A stretch of DNA of 64,000 nucleotides, from positions 1 to 64,000 of the forward strand of contig CAMYIE010000008.1 in the NCBI GenBank assembly GCA_947258405.1, in the 5' to 3' direction. Below are positions 54,520-63,259 of the stretch, one piece after another. Below the pieces are notes generated by a model. That model ran no database searches, was not told the origin of the DNA, and worked only from the letters and a program-made list of their open reading frames with translations. Numbering within the stretch: the first letter of the stretch is position 1; the number at the start of each line of letters is the position of its first letter. The translations under genes and the position numbers were made by a program. The stretch comes from an uncultured Eudoraea sp. GTDB taxonomy: Bacteria; Bacteroidota; Bacteroidia; Flavobacteriales; Flavobacteriaceae.

Positions 54520-57500
54520 ATGCGAAAAATTACTTTGGCACTGTGGATCCTCTCCACGCTTTCCCTTTCGGCTCAACAATTCAATCCAGAATTACTACAA
54601 GACATAAAACCCAGAAATATTGGTCCGGGTGGTATGAGTGGACGTGTAACCACTATCGATGTGGTCCACAACAATCAGGATATCATTTATGCAGGAACTG
54701 CTTCCGGTGGATTATGGAAATCGGAATCAGGCGGTATTAGATGGGAGCCCATTTTCGATAAAGAAAATACTGCCTCGATCGGGGCTGTCGCCATTCAGCA
54801 ATCTAATCCTTCTGTGATTTGGGTAGGCACAGGTGAAGGCAACCCGCGTAATAGCCTCAATGGAGGATATGGCATATACCGATCACTCGATGGAGGAAAA
54901 AACTGGCAACTGATGGGCCTTGAAAAAACCCGACATATCCACCGTATTCTAATCGATCCAACCGATCCGAATACGATTTATGTTGGAGCTATAGGATCTC
55001 CATGGGGGGCACACCCGGAAAGAGGAGTCTATAAATCTGAAGATGGGGGTATCAGCTGGGTCAGGATTCTCCATAGCAATAATCTCAGTGGTGTGGCCGA
55101 TTTAGTAATGGACCCTGGCAATCCTAATAAACTAATCGCCGCCTTGTGGGAACACAAAAGAGACCCATGGTTTTTTAAATCCGGTGGTAAAGGCAGCGGT
55201 TTACATATAACTTACGACGGCGGTGAGAACTGGAAAAAACTGGGCGAAGACGATGGTCTGCCCAAAGGAGAGCTCGGACGTATCGGTCTGGCTATAGCTG
55301 CCAACAAACCCAATATTGTATATGCCCTGATCGAGTCGAAAAAAAATGCGCTCTACCGTTCTGAGGACGGCGGACAAAAATGGACCAAGGTCAATGACCA
55401 AAGCAGTATTGGCAATCGCCCGTTCTACTATTCAGACCTTTATGTAGACCCGGAAAATGAGAACAGGATCTATTCCGTGTTCACCTATGTGAATGTCTCA
55501 GAGGATGGTGGCCGTACTTTTGAACAATTAATGCCCGCCTACAGGGTAACCAACGGAGTCCATCCCGATCATCATGCCTGGTGGATCCACCCTGAAAATG
55601 GCCGTTTTATGATCGACGGAAATGACGGCGGATTGAATATCACCAGGGATGGAGGTAAAAGCTGGAGGTTTATCGGGAATCTTCCTGTGGCTCAGTTCTA
55701 CCATATCAATGTAGATCAGGAATACCCCTATAATGTCTATGGAGGCATGCAGGATAACGGCTCCTGGCGGGGTCCGGCCTATGTCTGGCGGGAACAAGGA
55801 ATCAGAAATAGCTACTGGCAGGAAATTACCTTTGGAGATGGTTTTGATGTAATCCCGGATCTTGATAACTCACGCTTTGGATATTCCATGAGCCAGCAGG
55901 GATTTGTATCGCGTTACGACTGGCAAACCGGGAATAATTATTTGGTAAGGCCAACGCCACCAGACGCTTCAACCGAGTTGCGTTTTAATTGGAATGCAGG
56001 AATAGGACAGGATCCATTTAACAGGGAAACGATCTATTTTGGTAGCCAGTTTGTTCATAAAAGCACAGATAAGGGCCTTACATGGAGTATTATCTCTCCT
56101 GATCTCACTACCAACGATCCGGCCAAACAAAAACAACACGAAAGCGGAGGACTGACCCTCGATGCTACCGGCGCCGAGAATTATTGCACAATACTGGTGA
56201 TAGAACCTTCGAAACTGGAGAAAGATATGCTCTGGGCAGGTACCGATGATGGCCGTGTGCATATCACCTCCAATGGAGGGCAAAACTGGACGGAAGTTAG
56301 CGGAAACATCAAAGGAATGCCTTTGGGAAGCTGGATTGCACAGATCAGGGCATCCGACAAAAATAAAGGTGAAGCCTTGTTGATCGCGAACGACTACCGG
56401 CGTTTCAATTATATCCCTTATGCCTTCAGGACCCGTGATTATGGAAAGACCTGGACAAGGATTGTCGACGAAAAGGATGTAAAGGGGTATACTTTGTCGA
56501 TTGTTGAGGATCCAATTTCTGAAAAACTCCTTTTCCTTGGCACCGACGACGGTTTATACTTTTCTCTCGATGGAGCCAAACGTTGGCAAAAGTGGAACGA
56601 AGGATTTCCTACTGTTTCGACGAAAGATCTGGTCATCCATCCCAGAGAAGAGGACCTGGTGATCGGAACATTCGGACGTGCCGCCTGGGTGCTCGATGAT
56701 ATACGTCCATTACGGGCTATTGCAGAAGACCCTGCCCTCTTGGAGCAGGAAATTGAATTGTTTACCCCTCCCGATGCTTATCTTGCTGCCTATCAGCAAC
56801 CCACAGGGAGTCGATTCGGCGGTGATGCACTTTATAATGCCGAAAATCGACAGAAGGGAGCAATGATCACCTACTACCTTAAAGAGGGTTATAAAAAGAA
56901 AAAGGTTGATGGTAAAACTTCTGAAAACAAGGCAGATGAAGCCAGTAAGGAGGATAATACCAAAGCAGATGAGAAAGTAAAGAAGGACTCCATCAAGTTG
57001 AAGGTTTACGAAAAGGATCAACTGATCCGTACATTAAAGTTCAAGACACCCGAAAAAGCAGGATTTCACAGGGTATACTGGAATCTCGATCAAAGAGGGG
57101 TTCAAAATCCAACAAGAAAAATAAGCAAGGACAGCAAAGAAGCCGCGGGAATGATGGTGAGACCAGGAAAATACAGATTGGTAATGGAATTAGGGGAGAA
57201 TAGTGATACCACTGAGATAGAGGTACTTGCAGACCCCCGCCTGGAGACAAACCCAACCGCTCAGGAGGAAATTTTCAGTGCACGTGAAGATTTGACAAAT
57301 TATAAACAGCTTGCCGCTGATGCCGTGGAGCAGCTGGTTGAAAGTAAATCCACCACCGAAGAATTGCTTAAGAAACTCAAAAAGCAGGATAAAGATGCTT
57401 TTGAGGCCAATATCGAGTCATCGGAAGAGATGATCAAGAGCATCGATAGCCTGCTCGCCCTTTACCTGGGTAAAGAAGATAAAAGACAGGGTATCATTCG

Positions 57501-57738
57501 GAATCAGGAAATGACGGTTATGAAAAGGATTCGGACCGCTGAACGCTATATACAAACAAGCCGCAATGAGTTTAGCAGCACTGAGCAAAAACTTGTTCAA
57601 TTTGCCAGGGAAGATCTCGGCAAGGCACTTAAGGAGACCAACGAGTTTTATGCTGTTAAATGGAGCGAATACAAAACTGCAATTGATGCACTTAGCCTAT
57701 CGCCTTTTAAGGAGGTCAAGTCTTTCGAATTGGAATAA
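54520..57738 (+). CDS. Large exported BNR/VPS10-like beta-propeller protein
   Basis: A 1072-residue protein with a signal peptide (residues 1-18, ending LSLSAQ). From residue 30 to about 730 it consists of BNR/Asp-box-like repeats: SGGLWKSESGG, YRSLDGGKNWQ, YKSEDGGISWV, YRSEDGGQKWTKV, TRDGGKSWRF, TSNGGQNWTEV, FSLDGAKRWQ and others (S/T-x-D-G-G-x-x-W), in the way of sortilin-type ten-bladed propellers. Residues about 792-827 are a Lys/Glu/Asp-rich, probably disordered insert, followed by a beta domain and C-terminal helices. It may bind proteins or glycans on the cell surface. It is divergent from the Tat-exported hydroxylase. Confidence 0.85.
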   Translation: MRKITLALWILSTLSLSAQQFNPELLQDIKPRNIGPGGMSGRVTTIDVVHNNQDIIYAGTASGGLWKSESGGIRWEPIFDKENTASIGAVAIQQSNPSVIWVGTGEGNPRNSLNGGYGIYRSLDGGKNWQLMGLEKTRHIHRILIDPTDPNTIYVGAIGSPWGAHPERGVYKSEDGGISWVRILHSNNLSGVADLVMDPGNPNKLIAALWEHKRDPWFFKSGGKGSGLHITYDGGENWKKLGEDDGLPKGELGRIGLAIAANKPNIVYALIESKKNALYRSEDGGQKWTKVNDQSSIGNRPFYYSDLYVDPENENRIYSVFTYVNVSEDGGRTFEQLMPAYRVTNGVHPDHHAWWIHPENGRFMIDGNDGGLNITRDGGKSWRFIGNLPVAQFYHINVDQEYPYNVYGGMQDNGSWRGPAYVWREQGIRNSYWQEITFGDGFDVIPDLDNSRFGYSMSQQGFVSRYDWQTGNNYLVRPTPPDASTELRFNWNAGIGQDPFNRETIYFGSQFVHKSTDKGLTWSIISPDLTTNDPAKQKQHESGGLTLDATGAENYCTILVIEPSKLEKDMLWAGTDDGRVHITSNGGQNWTEVSGNIKGMPLGSWIAQIRASDKNKGEALLIANDYRRFNYIPYAFRTRDYGKTWTRIVDEKDVKGYTLSIVEDPISEKLLFLGTDDGLYFSLDGAKRWQKWNEGFPTVSTKDLVIHPREEDLVIGTFGRAAWVLDDIRPLRAIAEDPALLEQEIELFTPPDAYLAAYQQPTGSRFGGDALYNAENRQKGAMITYYLKEGYKKKKVDGKTSENKADEASKEDNTKADEKVKKDSIKLKVYEKDQLIRTLKFKTPEKAGFHRVYWNLDQRGVQNPTRKISKDSKEAAGMMVRPGKYRLVMELGENSDTTEIEVLADPRLETNPTAQEEIFSAREDLTNYKQLAADAVEQLVESKSTTEELLKKLKKQDKDAFEANIESSEEMIKSIDSLLALYLGKEDKRQGIIRNQEMTVMKRIRTAERYIQTSRNEFSSTEQKLVQFAREDLGKALKETNEFYAVKWSEYKTAIDALSLSPFKEVKSFELE

Positions 57739-57933
57739 AAACTCCCTAATAGCAGACCCAGCTTGCTATAGCTGATCATGGAACCAAAACATCATTGGGG
57801 ATCTTCATAGGTTCCTGAACTGGATTCTGTTCTTTCTTTTTCCTGGAGATAAAAGAATTTGCTGGCTATAATAATACCACGATGACAGGACCGAACATCA
57901 ATCGCGACTTATTGTAATGAAATAGCTAAAAGT

Positions 57934-59148
57934 ATGAACCTTACCAAAGTATCATTTACCAACAAAGAAGGGCAAAAATTGAACGGACGACTGGAGCTTC
58001 CCGTAGACCAGCACCCCCATAATATGGTGTTGTTTGCGCATTGTTTCACCTGTACTAAAAACCTGTCAGCTGTTAAAAATATCAGCAAAGGCTTAACCTC
58101 AAGTGGTTTTGGGGTGTTGCGGTTCGATTTTACCGGTTTGGGAGAAAGTGAAGGCGATTTTGCGGATACCAATTTTTCAGGTAATGTTGAGGATCTAATA
58201 GCCGCAGCAGATTTTCTTAAAAAAGACTACCAGGCCCCAAGCCTTTTAATAGGCCACTCACTTGGAGGAGCAGCTGTTATTTATGCTGCCGCCAGATTAC
58301 ATACTGTAAAGGCAGTGGCTACGGTAGGCGCACCAGCGGACCCCAGCCATGTAAAACATCTTCTCAAAAGCAGTATAGAAGAGATCAGATCTAACGGAAA
58401 GGCTGTGGTAAATATCAGTGGTCGGGATTTTACCGTTAAAGAGCAGTTCCTGAATGATTTGGAGAAAAATTCACTTAGTGATACACTGGAGAATTTGAAC
58501 AAGTCGATTCTGATCATGCATTCTCCACAGGACAATATAGTGGGGATTAAAAATGCAGAAAAACTATATCATAATGCACGGCATCCGAAGAGTTTTATAT
58601 CTCTCGATGGCGCAGATCATTTACTCAGTAACAAGGTAGATTCTCTATATGTAGGTAAAACTATAGCCAGCTGGGCCGAGCGGTATCTGGTTGTCCCTGA
58701 TCCATCGGAACTTAGAACCAGACATCAGGTGGTGGCCAGCCTCGACACTGATGATGGATTCACCACTCAGATAAAAGTGGGAAAACATAATTTGGTTGCC
58801 GATGAACCGGAAGGATTTGGAGGTAACGATTTTGGCCCTTCACCCTATGAATTTGTGTCAGCCGGACTTTCAGCCTGCACTGTAATGACCCTGCAGATGT
58901 ATGCCAGGAGGAAGAATTGGGACCTGCAGAACGTAAAAGTCCATACTTCATATGGCAAAGTTCATGCTGAAGATTGCGCAGAATGTGAATCGGATACCGC
59001 AAAGATCGACACTTTTGAGCGGCAAATAGCATTGTCAGGGTCACTTGAACCCAGACAAAAAGAGCGCTTACTCGAAATCGCCGATAAATGCCCTGTTCAT
59101 CGAACATTGGAAGCCCATTCACATATAAAGACAGAACTCATTGAATGA
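57934..59148 (+). CDS. Alpha/beta hydrolase fused to an OsmC-family peroxide-reductase domain
   Basis: A 404-residue, two-domain protein. The hydrolase (residues 1 to about 255) has LFAHCFTCTKNLSA near the oxyanion hole, the nucleophile elbow GHSLGG at about residue 107, and a His in DGADHLLS. The OsmC domain (about 268-404) has the redox pair Cys in GLSACTVMTLQMYARRK and Cys in DKCPVHRTLEAH, which reduce organic hydroperoxides using a dithiol partner. The fusion is a known architecture. The start is close to a run of weak spacer sequence (57739-57933), where I see nothing to annotate. The downstream broken gene overlaps its stop by 4 bases. Confidence 0.93.
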   Translation: MNLTKVSFTNKEGQKLNGRLELPVDQHPHNMVLFAHCFTCTKNLSAVKNISKGLTSSGFGVLRFDFTGLGESEGDFADTNFSGNVEDLIAAADFLKKDYQAPSLLIGHSLGGAAVIYAAARLHTVKAVATVGAPADPSHVKHLLKSSIEEIRSNGKAVVNISGRDFTVKEQFLNDLEKNSLSDTLENLNKSILIMHSPQDNIVGIKNAEKLYHNARHPKSFISLDGADHLLSNKVDSLYVGKTIASWAERYLVVPDPSELRTRHQVVASLDTDDGFTTQIKVGKHNLVADEPEGFGGNDFGPSPYEFVSAGLSACTVMTLQMYARRKNWDLQNVKVHTSYGKVHAEDCAECESDTAKIDTFERQIALSGSLEPRQKERLLEIADKCPVHRTLEAHSHIKTELIE

Positions 59149-59630
59149 TAAAAAGTAAGGTTTTTGAAGTGAGTCTAAAAGGCAATCATTCGTTGATTAT
59201 TCCGGATCGGTATGCATCACTATTTCTTGATACCGGTAAAACAAGAGTGAAAGTTATAGCTGAATTCGAGGGCAAATCTCTTGTTTTTCATGGGGCCCTT
59301 CAGAAATATAAAGGCCAGTATTCAATCATATTTGGGAAGTGATATCAAAAGGAACTAAATATATTTCCCAACGATTATTTCCAGCTTCAACTTATTGAAG
59401 ACAACAGCAAATATGGAGTAGATATGCCAGAAGAGCTGGAGGCAGTACTCCAAAGTGACCAGGAAGTAGCTGATATCTTCCATTCTTTTAGACCCGGTCG
59501 GATTCGGAGTATAATATATACCATTGTTCGTTTTAAGAATTCTCAGACCAGGATCGATAAATCGCTTGTACTGGCAGAAAATCTTCGCAGAGGGATAAGG
59601 GATTTAAAGGATTTGTTCAAAGTGGTTTGA
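59145..59630 (+). pseudogene. DUF1905/YdeI-type gene interrupted by one in-frame TGA
   Basis: Two open stretches, 59145-59342 (65 residues) and a second one from 59343 to 59630, lie in the same reading frame and are parted only by a single TGA at 59340-59342. Read through, the product would be 161 residues: a DUF1905 barrel (VIAEFEGKSLVFHGALQKYKG, IIFGK), then after the stop YQKELNIFPNDYFQLQLIED and a C-terminal YdeI helical part (PEELEAVLQSDQEVADIFHSF, SQTRIDKSLVLAENLRRGIRD). In relatives I recall the stop position being an Arg or Lys, so CGA to TGA is a simple cause. The ATG overlaps the OsmC gene's stop. Either a recent nonsense mutation, read-through, or a sequencing error. Confidence 0.8.
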
Positions 59631-59682
59631 CAACAGTACGAAATATATGTACCTTTAATCCAAACTGAAAACACTAACAGAA

Positions 59683-60258
59683 ATGAGAAGTATTATAATA
59701 GTAATTTTTGGCATTTTAATCGGTCTGGGTTATGGTTGTAAAGAGACCAAGAAAGGGGCGGAAAAAGAGATGAAGGAGGTTGAAAATGTTGAAGAAGAAG
59801 TAACGGTCGAAAAAGTTTCATTTACTATGCAGGCCAAAAGCGGCAGCGAAGTAAGTGGTATGGTGACTTTTACGGAAGAAAATGACAAAGTTACCATGCG
59901 GGCAGAACTCAAGGGTCTGAGTCCGGGTGAACATGCCATTCATCTTCATGAAAAAGCAGATTGTTCTTCCGATGACGGTAAATCGTCCGGTGGTCATTGG
60001 AATCCCACGGCCCAACCTCATGGCAAATGGGGAGCAAGTGAGGGCTTTCACAGGGGCGACATAGGTAATTTTGTGGCCGATGAAGACGGGTCCGCCACAG
60101 TTGAATTCTCCACAGATCTATGGTGTCTTGGCTGTGCTGATGATAGCAAAAATATTCTAGGTAAAGCTGTTATTGTTCATCAGGGTGTAGACGATTTTAC
60201 CTCACAACCGAGTGGTGCAGCAGGTGCGCGTATAAGTTGTACAGGTATAATAGAATAG
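59683..60258 (+). CDS. Cu/Zn superoxide dismutase family protein
   Basis: A 191-residue exported protein; the leader (residues 1-18) ends in GYGC, so Cys19 may be lipidated, followed by an acidic Lys/Glu-rich linker (residues 20-45). The SOD core keeps the metal ligands: HAIHLHEKADC (copper His pair), GGHWNP (bridging His), PHGKW (zinc His) and FHRGDIGNF (zinc His and Asp), the copper His in VIVHQGVDDF, and the active-site Arg in GAAGARISCTG. The two structural Cys (in KADC and ISC) are present. It dismutates superoxide in the periplasm. A terminator follows. Confidence 0.94.
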   Translation: MRSIIIVIFGILIGLGYGCKETKKGAEKEMKEVENVEEEVTVEKVSFTMQAKSGSEVSGMVTFTEENDKVTMRAELKGLSPGEHAIHLHEKADCSSDDGKSSGGHWNPTAQPHGKWGASEGFHRGDIGNFVADEDGSATVEFSTDLWCLGCADDSKNILGKAVIVHQGVDDFTSQPSGAAGARISCTGIIE

Positions 60259-60279
60259 TTTAAAACGCTATAAAGTAGG

Positions 60280-60307
60280 ACCGCCGGCATTCATGGCGGT
60301 TTTTTTA
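60280..60307 (+). terminator. Intrinsic terminator of the superoxide dismutase gene
   Basis: ACCGCC pairs with GGCGGT around a 9-base loop and is followed by seven T. Confidence 0.85.
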
Positions 60308-60418
60308 TGGTAACAAGTCACTGCCATTTGTCGGATCCGGGCAATACGAAAACCATACGATTAGGTTACCGGAATCTGCGCGATATACCAAAAAATATGT
60401 AAGATGAATTTGTGGTGT

Positions 60419-60535
60419 TTATCCGTCCTGAGGTCCTTTTTTGATAGCATTTTGAAGCGATATATACGCCTGTAATACTCTGGTCACTAAGAAAACCATG
60501 ATGGACATCCAAACAAAAAAGAGGTAATATTCCAT
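60419..60535 (-). CDS. Possible 38-residue single-pass membrane protein
   Basis: A short frame from ATG 60535 to TAA 60419. The product is hydrophobic in residues 3-20 (YYLFFVWMSIMVFLVTRV) and then amphipathic and basic (QAYISLQNAIKKGPQDG), the typical shape of small single-pass membrane proteins. It has no good ribosome-binding site, and a longer overlapping frame (60366-60575, minus) has no protein-like character. The inverted repeat 60572-60633 and a TACTTTTA sequence within it would be suitably placed for a regulated promoter. No homologue is known to me. Confidence 0.35.
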   Translation of the reverse strand: MEYYLFFVWMSIMVFLVTRVLQAYISLQNAIKKGPQDG

Positions 60536-60571
60536 AACATAGGTGATTTGGGTTATTCTTCTCGTCCTTGG

Positions 60572-60633
60572 TCAATTACCCATTTTCATGCACTATTTGA
60601 GGCTAACTAAAAGTAAGATTTTTGGGTAATTGA
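60572..60633. repeat. 11-bp inverted repeat upstream of the small membrane ORF
   Basis: TCAATTACCCA (60572-60582) and its exact reverse complement TGGGTAATTGA (60623-60633) are separated by 40 bases, 37 bases upstream of the candidate start at 60535. Between them on the minus strand is TACTTTTA, one base from the -7 consensus. Confidence 0.5.
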
Positions 60634-60837
60634 TCGATAAACATAGGCATTTGGTCTATATTTTCCTATAATTATGTTAAAAAAAGGCTAATAATCGGTC
60701 AACTTTTCGATGAGTGGTTCATTTGAACGTAAAATATGGTACGTTCGGCCCTATTAATTGGTGCATTTACCCGGGACTGAGCCAAGGGGAAAAAATGATA
60801 ATTGGCGATCAAAAGTATAATGTCCTGGTTTTTCTTT

Positions 60838-60845
60838 TATTTTTG
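60838..60845 (+). promoter_or_regulatory. Candidate -7 element of the LETM1-related gene
   Basis: TATTTTTG matches TAnnTTTG and lies 22 bases before the ATG at 60868. No clear -33 element, and the surrounding run of T makes chance matches more likely. Confidence 0.35.
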
Positions 60846-60867
60846 ATTTTGTTTTACCCAATAGACT

Positions 60868-62061
60868 ATGAATCCCTCTGCATCTGGTTGGATCGATAAA
60901 TATGGTTTTGTCGTAAAAGACAATCCTGAAGCATTTAAGGATTTTCAAGACTTATATGCCGGCCTGAAAAAGGCAGGATTTGTCTATGGACTCAATATAA
61001 AAATACCCAGGTTTATTGAGGTAGAGCACAACTTGTCTGAAGATGAAAAAGCCAAGATCAATCTGCTCACTGCTTTATACTACACTTTTGTACTCAGTCA
61101 GCAAAATGGCAATTTCAAAGAGTTTCTCCCTACTATATTCGAATTCTACAAACTGCTTAACATCTATCAAAAGTCCTTATTAGACAATATCCTTTCGGGC
61201 AAAAGAACTTCTTCCAAACTCGAAACACTTATCAATTCGAGAGTATATCTTGATGATAACCTGTTCAGCAAGACCTTTAACAATATTATCACCAACAGTC
61301 TGCTTTTCATCGATGTCCTGACATTTAAATACTACCTCGATGGCGGAAAGGAAGTACGCCAGCACGCTCAGCACCTGGAGTTCCTGGTGATTAATATTGC
61401 CTACCATGCCTTAAATTCAAAGGAAAAGAATAAAACTGATGAAAAACTATCCCAGCTTTTTGAATCATCGCTCACTTTTATAGATGGAAGAGAACAGGAT
61501 TTTGACGGTTCATACAGAGATCAATTGATCGATTATGACTATTCATGGCAGAAACCTTATTTTATGGATGTGGCCTGTGTGACGGTTTGGGAAGATAAAA
61601 CGCTCGAATATAAAGAATCTGAATTTATATATGGTATAGGGAAAGATCTGGGATTCGAGAATAAAGATATTTCGAGGGCGCTTGAAGAAATCACCGCATT
61701 CTTTGATAAGAATTCGAGGATAATACCATTTTTGAAAAGCAGCAATATGGCTTTGCAGTTTTATGATGGCATGTCTAAAGTTGTGATCAGGCTGATCCAA
61801 AGAAACAGCAAACGTCTTCAAAAAGAACTTTTGGAAAGCAAGGAGTTGATGCTTCTTTTATCGAAATCTACGGTGAAAGATCTCAGCAGGGAGGAGAAGA
61901 AAAAAGTACAAAATCAGTTACTCGACATATTTAAGACTATCCCTTCGCTCGCTATTTTCATGCTGCCCGGCGGAGCAGTCCTGCTTCCTATTTTTATCAA
62001 ACTGATTCCCAGATTACTTCCTTCAGCTTTCGATGAGAACAGAGTTGATAAAAGTAAGTAA
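60868..62061 (+). CDS. LETM1-related protein
   Basis: A 397-residue protein, mostly helical and soluble up to about residue 330. The C terminus carries the LETM1-like block: DLSREEKKKVQNQLLDIFKT, then PSLAIFMLPGGAVLLPIFIK and LIPRLLPSAFDEN (residues about 335-388), a membrane-embedded hairpin with the Pro-Gly-Gly turn known from the mitochondrial cation/proton exchanger LETM1. The long N-terminal part has no match I recognise. In Bacteroidota such proteins are annotated as LETM1-related and biofilm-associated, which I cannot confirm. It has its own candidate promoter and converges with the response regulator gene. Confidence 0.78.
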   Translation: MNPSASGWIDKYGFVVKDNPEAFKDFQDLYAGLKKAGFVYGLNIKIPRFIEVEHNLSEDEKAKINLLTALYYTFVLSQQNGNFKEFLPTIFEFYKLLNIYQKSLLDNILSGKRTSSKLETLINSRVYLDDNLFSKTFNNIITNSLLFIDVLTFKYYLDGGKEVRQHAQHLEFLVINIAYHALNSKEKNKTDEKLSQLFESSLTFIDGREQDFDGSYRDQLIDYDYSWQKPYFMDVACVTVWEDKTLEYKESEFIYGIGKDLGFENKDISRALEEITAFFDKNSRIIPFLKSSNMALQFYDGMSKVVIRLIQRNSKRLQKELLESKELMLLLSKSTVKDLSREEKKKVQNQLLDIFKTIPSLAIFMLPGGAVLLPIFIKLIPRLLPSAFDENRVDKSK

Positions 62062-62137
62062 TTTCCTATTAATTATATACTATAAGAAAAATCTATAATT
62101 ATAGCTATATACTTGTTTATCAACATTATAAAATATT

Positions 62138-62893
62138 TTATTCTAACCAAAGCTTAAAATCACGAACTCGCTCCCTACTGACGATGATTTCCTGCTCAGT
62201 GAACCGGTTTAATACAATTTTTAGTCGTGAATTAGTATAGGAAATAATGTCTTTTATATGTTTGATGTTCACATAGAATTTTCTGCTTACCCGGAAAAAA
62301 ATCTCTGGCTCCAACTCATTTTCCAGCTGTTCCAAAGTGTTGTCTAAAAGGTAATTTCTGCCTTCTGTAGTGGAGGCATAGGTTCCTTTGTTCTCGCTGT
62401 AAAAACATTCGATGTCCTCGGCATTTATAATTTTGATATGTTGCCCTACCCTCGCAGTGAATCTCTTTTTAAATTCCCGTTCCAAAGGATTTACCAGAAG
62501 CTTTTTAATATCATCGAAATCCAGTGATAAATTTTTCTTAGGCTGGTTCAGGTTTCGATATTGAGCAAGTGCCTGTTCCAATTCTTCCGAATCGATCGGT
62601 TTAAGAAGATAGTCAATGCTGTTTAGTTTAAATGCCTGTAATGCATATTCATCATAAGCTGTTGTAAAAATAATAGCACTATTAACTTCGATGATGTCAA
62701 AAATTTCAAATGAAAGGCCATCTGATAATTGAATATCCAGAAAAATTAAATCGGGATGTGGATTCTGCTGGAACCAATCCACCGATTCTTCAACCGAATG
62801 CAGCATAGTAGCTACTTCTACCCCTTGTTCCGACAGCAAGCGCGACAATCGTCGTGCGGCAGGCTTTTCATCTTCTATAATCAGTACATTCAT
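62138..62893 (-). CDS. LytTR-type response regulator
   Basis: A 251-residue two-component regulator. The receiver domain (residues 1-120) has the acidic pocket LIIEDEKPAARRL, the phosphorylation site Asp53 in PDLIFLDIQLSDG, and the conserved Lys in DYLLKPID. The LytTR DNA-binding domain (about 145-250) begins RFTARVGQHIKIINAEDIEC and contains FFRVSRKFYVNIKHIKDI and the final VSRERVRDFKLWLE. It is the last gene of a run of 2TM-domain genes; its partner kinase, probably of the LytS/2TM histidine kinase type, should lie beyond the window end. Confidence 0.93.
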   Translation of the reverse strand: MNVLIIEDEKPAARRLSRLLSEQGVEVATMLHSVEESVDWFQQNPHPDLIFLDIQLSDGLSFEIFDIIEVNSAIIFTTAYDEYALQAFKLNSIDYLLKPIDSEELEQALAQYRNLNQPKKNLSLDFDDIKKLLVNPLEREFKKRFTARVGQHIKIINAEDIECFYSENKGTYASTTEGRNYLLDNTLEQLENELEPEIFFRVSRKFYVNIKHIKDIISYTNSRLKIVLNRFTEQEIIVSRERVRDFKLWLE

Positions 62894-62905
62894 TATGGTG
62901 ATCTT

Positions 62906-63259
62906 CTATTGGTATCTGTTAGTTTTTTTATCTTCTTCCTCCATAAATTTTCTTATTTGGCGCTCTTCCCAATCCTTTAAGAAGCTGAATTTATAACGAT
63001 AGACGCAGATCCCATGGATAAGCAGACCTATGCCCCACAGGAATGGTGTAAGTAGTACGTTTAGGTCTATCCAGTGCGAAAAGCCTGGATTGTAGGTATC
63101 GGTCTTGCCCATAAGAAAATCCAGCAAGGAACCTCTGAGCAGCAGGATCAAAATATTTATTACGATGTAGACGCGGACATGCGTGTAGAATTTTTTTAAT
63201 TCCTCTACTCTTTTTTTGGCTTTTTCCCTTCTCTGATAGTAATCCATTTCAATTTCCAT
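62906..63259 (-). CDS. 2TM-domain protein, copy 1
   Basis: A 117-residue protein of the 2TM domain family: a basic helical N terminus (YYQRREKAKKRVEELKKFYTH), two membrane segments (about residues 30-48 and 68-88), and a charged C terminus (DWEERQIRKFMEEEDKK). This family in Bacteroidota is often linked to LytTR two-component genes, and the same domain is fused to histidine kinases. Compared with its two neighbours it has a longer loop between the helices. The start overlaps the stop of the next copy, and the response regulator follows 12 bases downstream. Confidence 0.88.
   Translation of the reverse strand: MEIEMDYYQRREKAKKRVEELKKFYTHVRVYIVINILILLLRGSLLDFLMGKTDTYNPGFSHWIDLNVLLTPFLWGIGLLIHGICVYRYKFSFLKDWEERQIRKFMEEEDKKTNRYQ

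Larger units (their letters stand above)
60308..60867. other. Longest gene-poor stretch of the window (560 bases)
   Basis: AT-rich spacer between the superoxide dismutase terminator and the LETM1-related gene. It holds a possible 38-residue minus-strand gene (60419-60535), an 11-bp inverted repeat TCAATTACCCA at 60572-60582 with its complement TGGGTAATTGA at 60623-60633, and a -7-like element TATTTTTG at 60838-60845. A 61-codon plus-strand frame (60714-60899) overlaps the real gene and is not supported. Confidence 0.7.

Noticed and set aside
59340-59342. The TGA in the DUF1905/YdeI gene as a selenocysteine codon
   Set aside because: The family has no redox Cys at this position, I see no SECIS-like hairpin right after it, and a CGA to TGA change explains it more simply.
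60714-60899. 61-codon plus-strand frame just before the LETM1-related gene
   Set aside because: It overlaps the start of the real gene in another frame and has no ribosome-binding site; its hydrophobic part comes from a T-rich promoter region.
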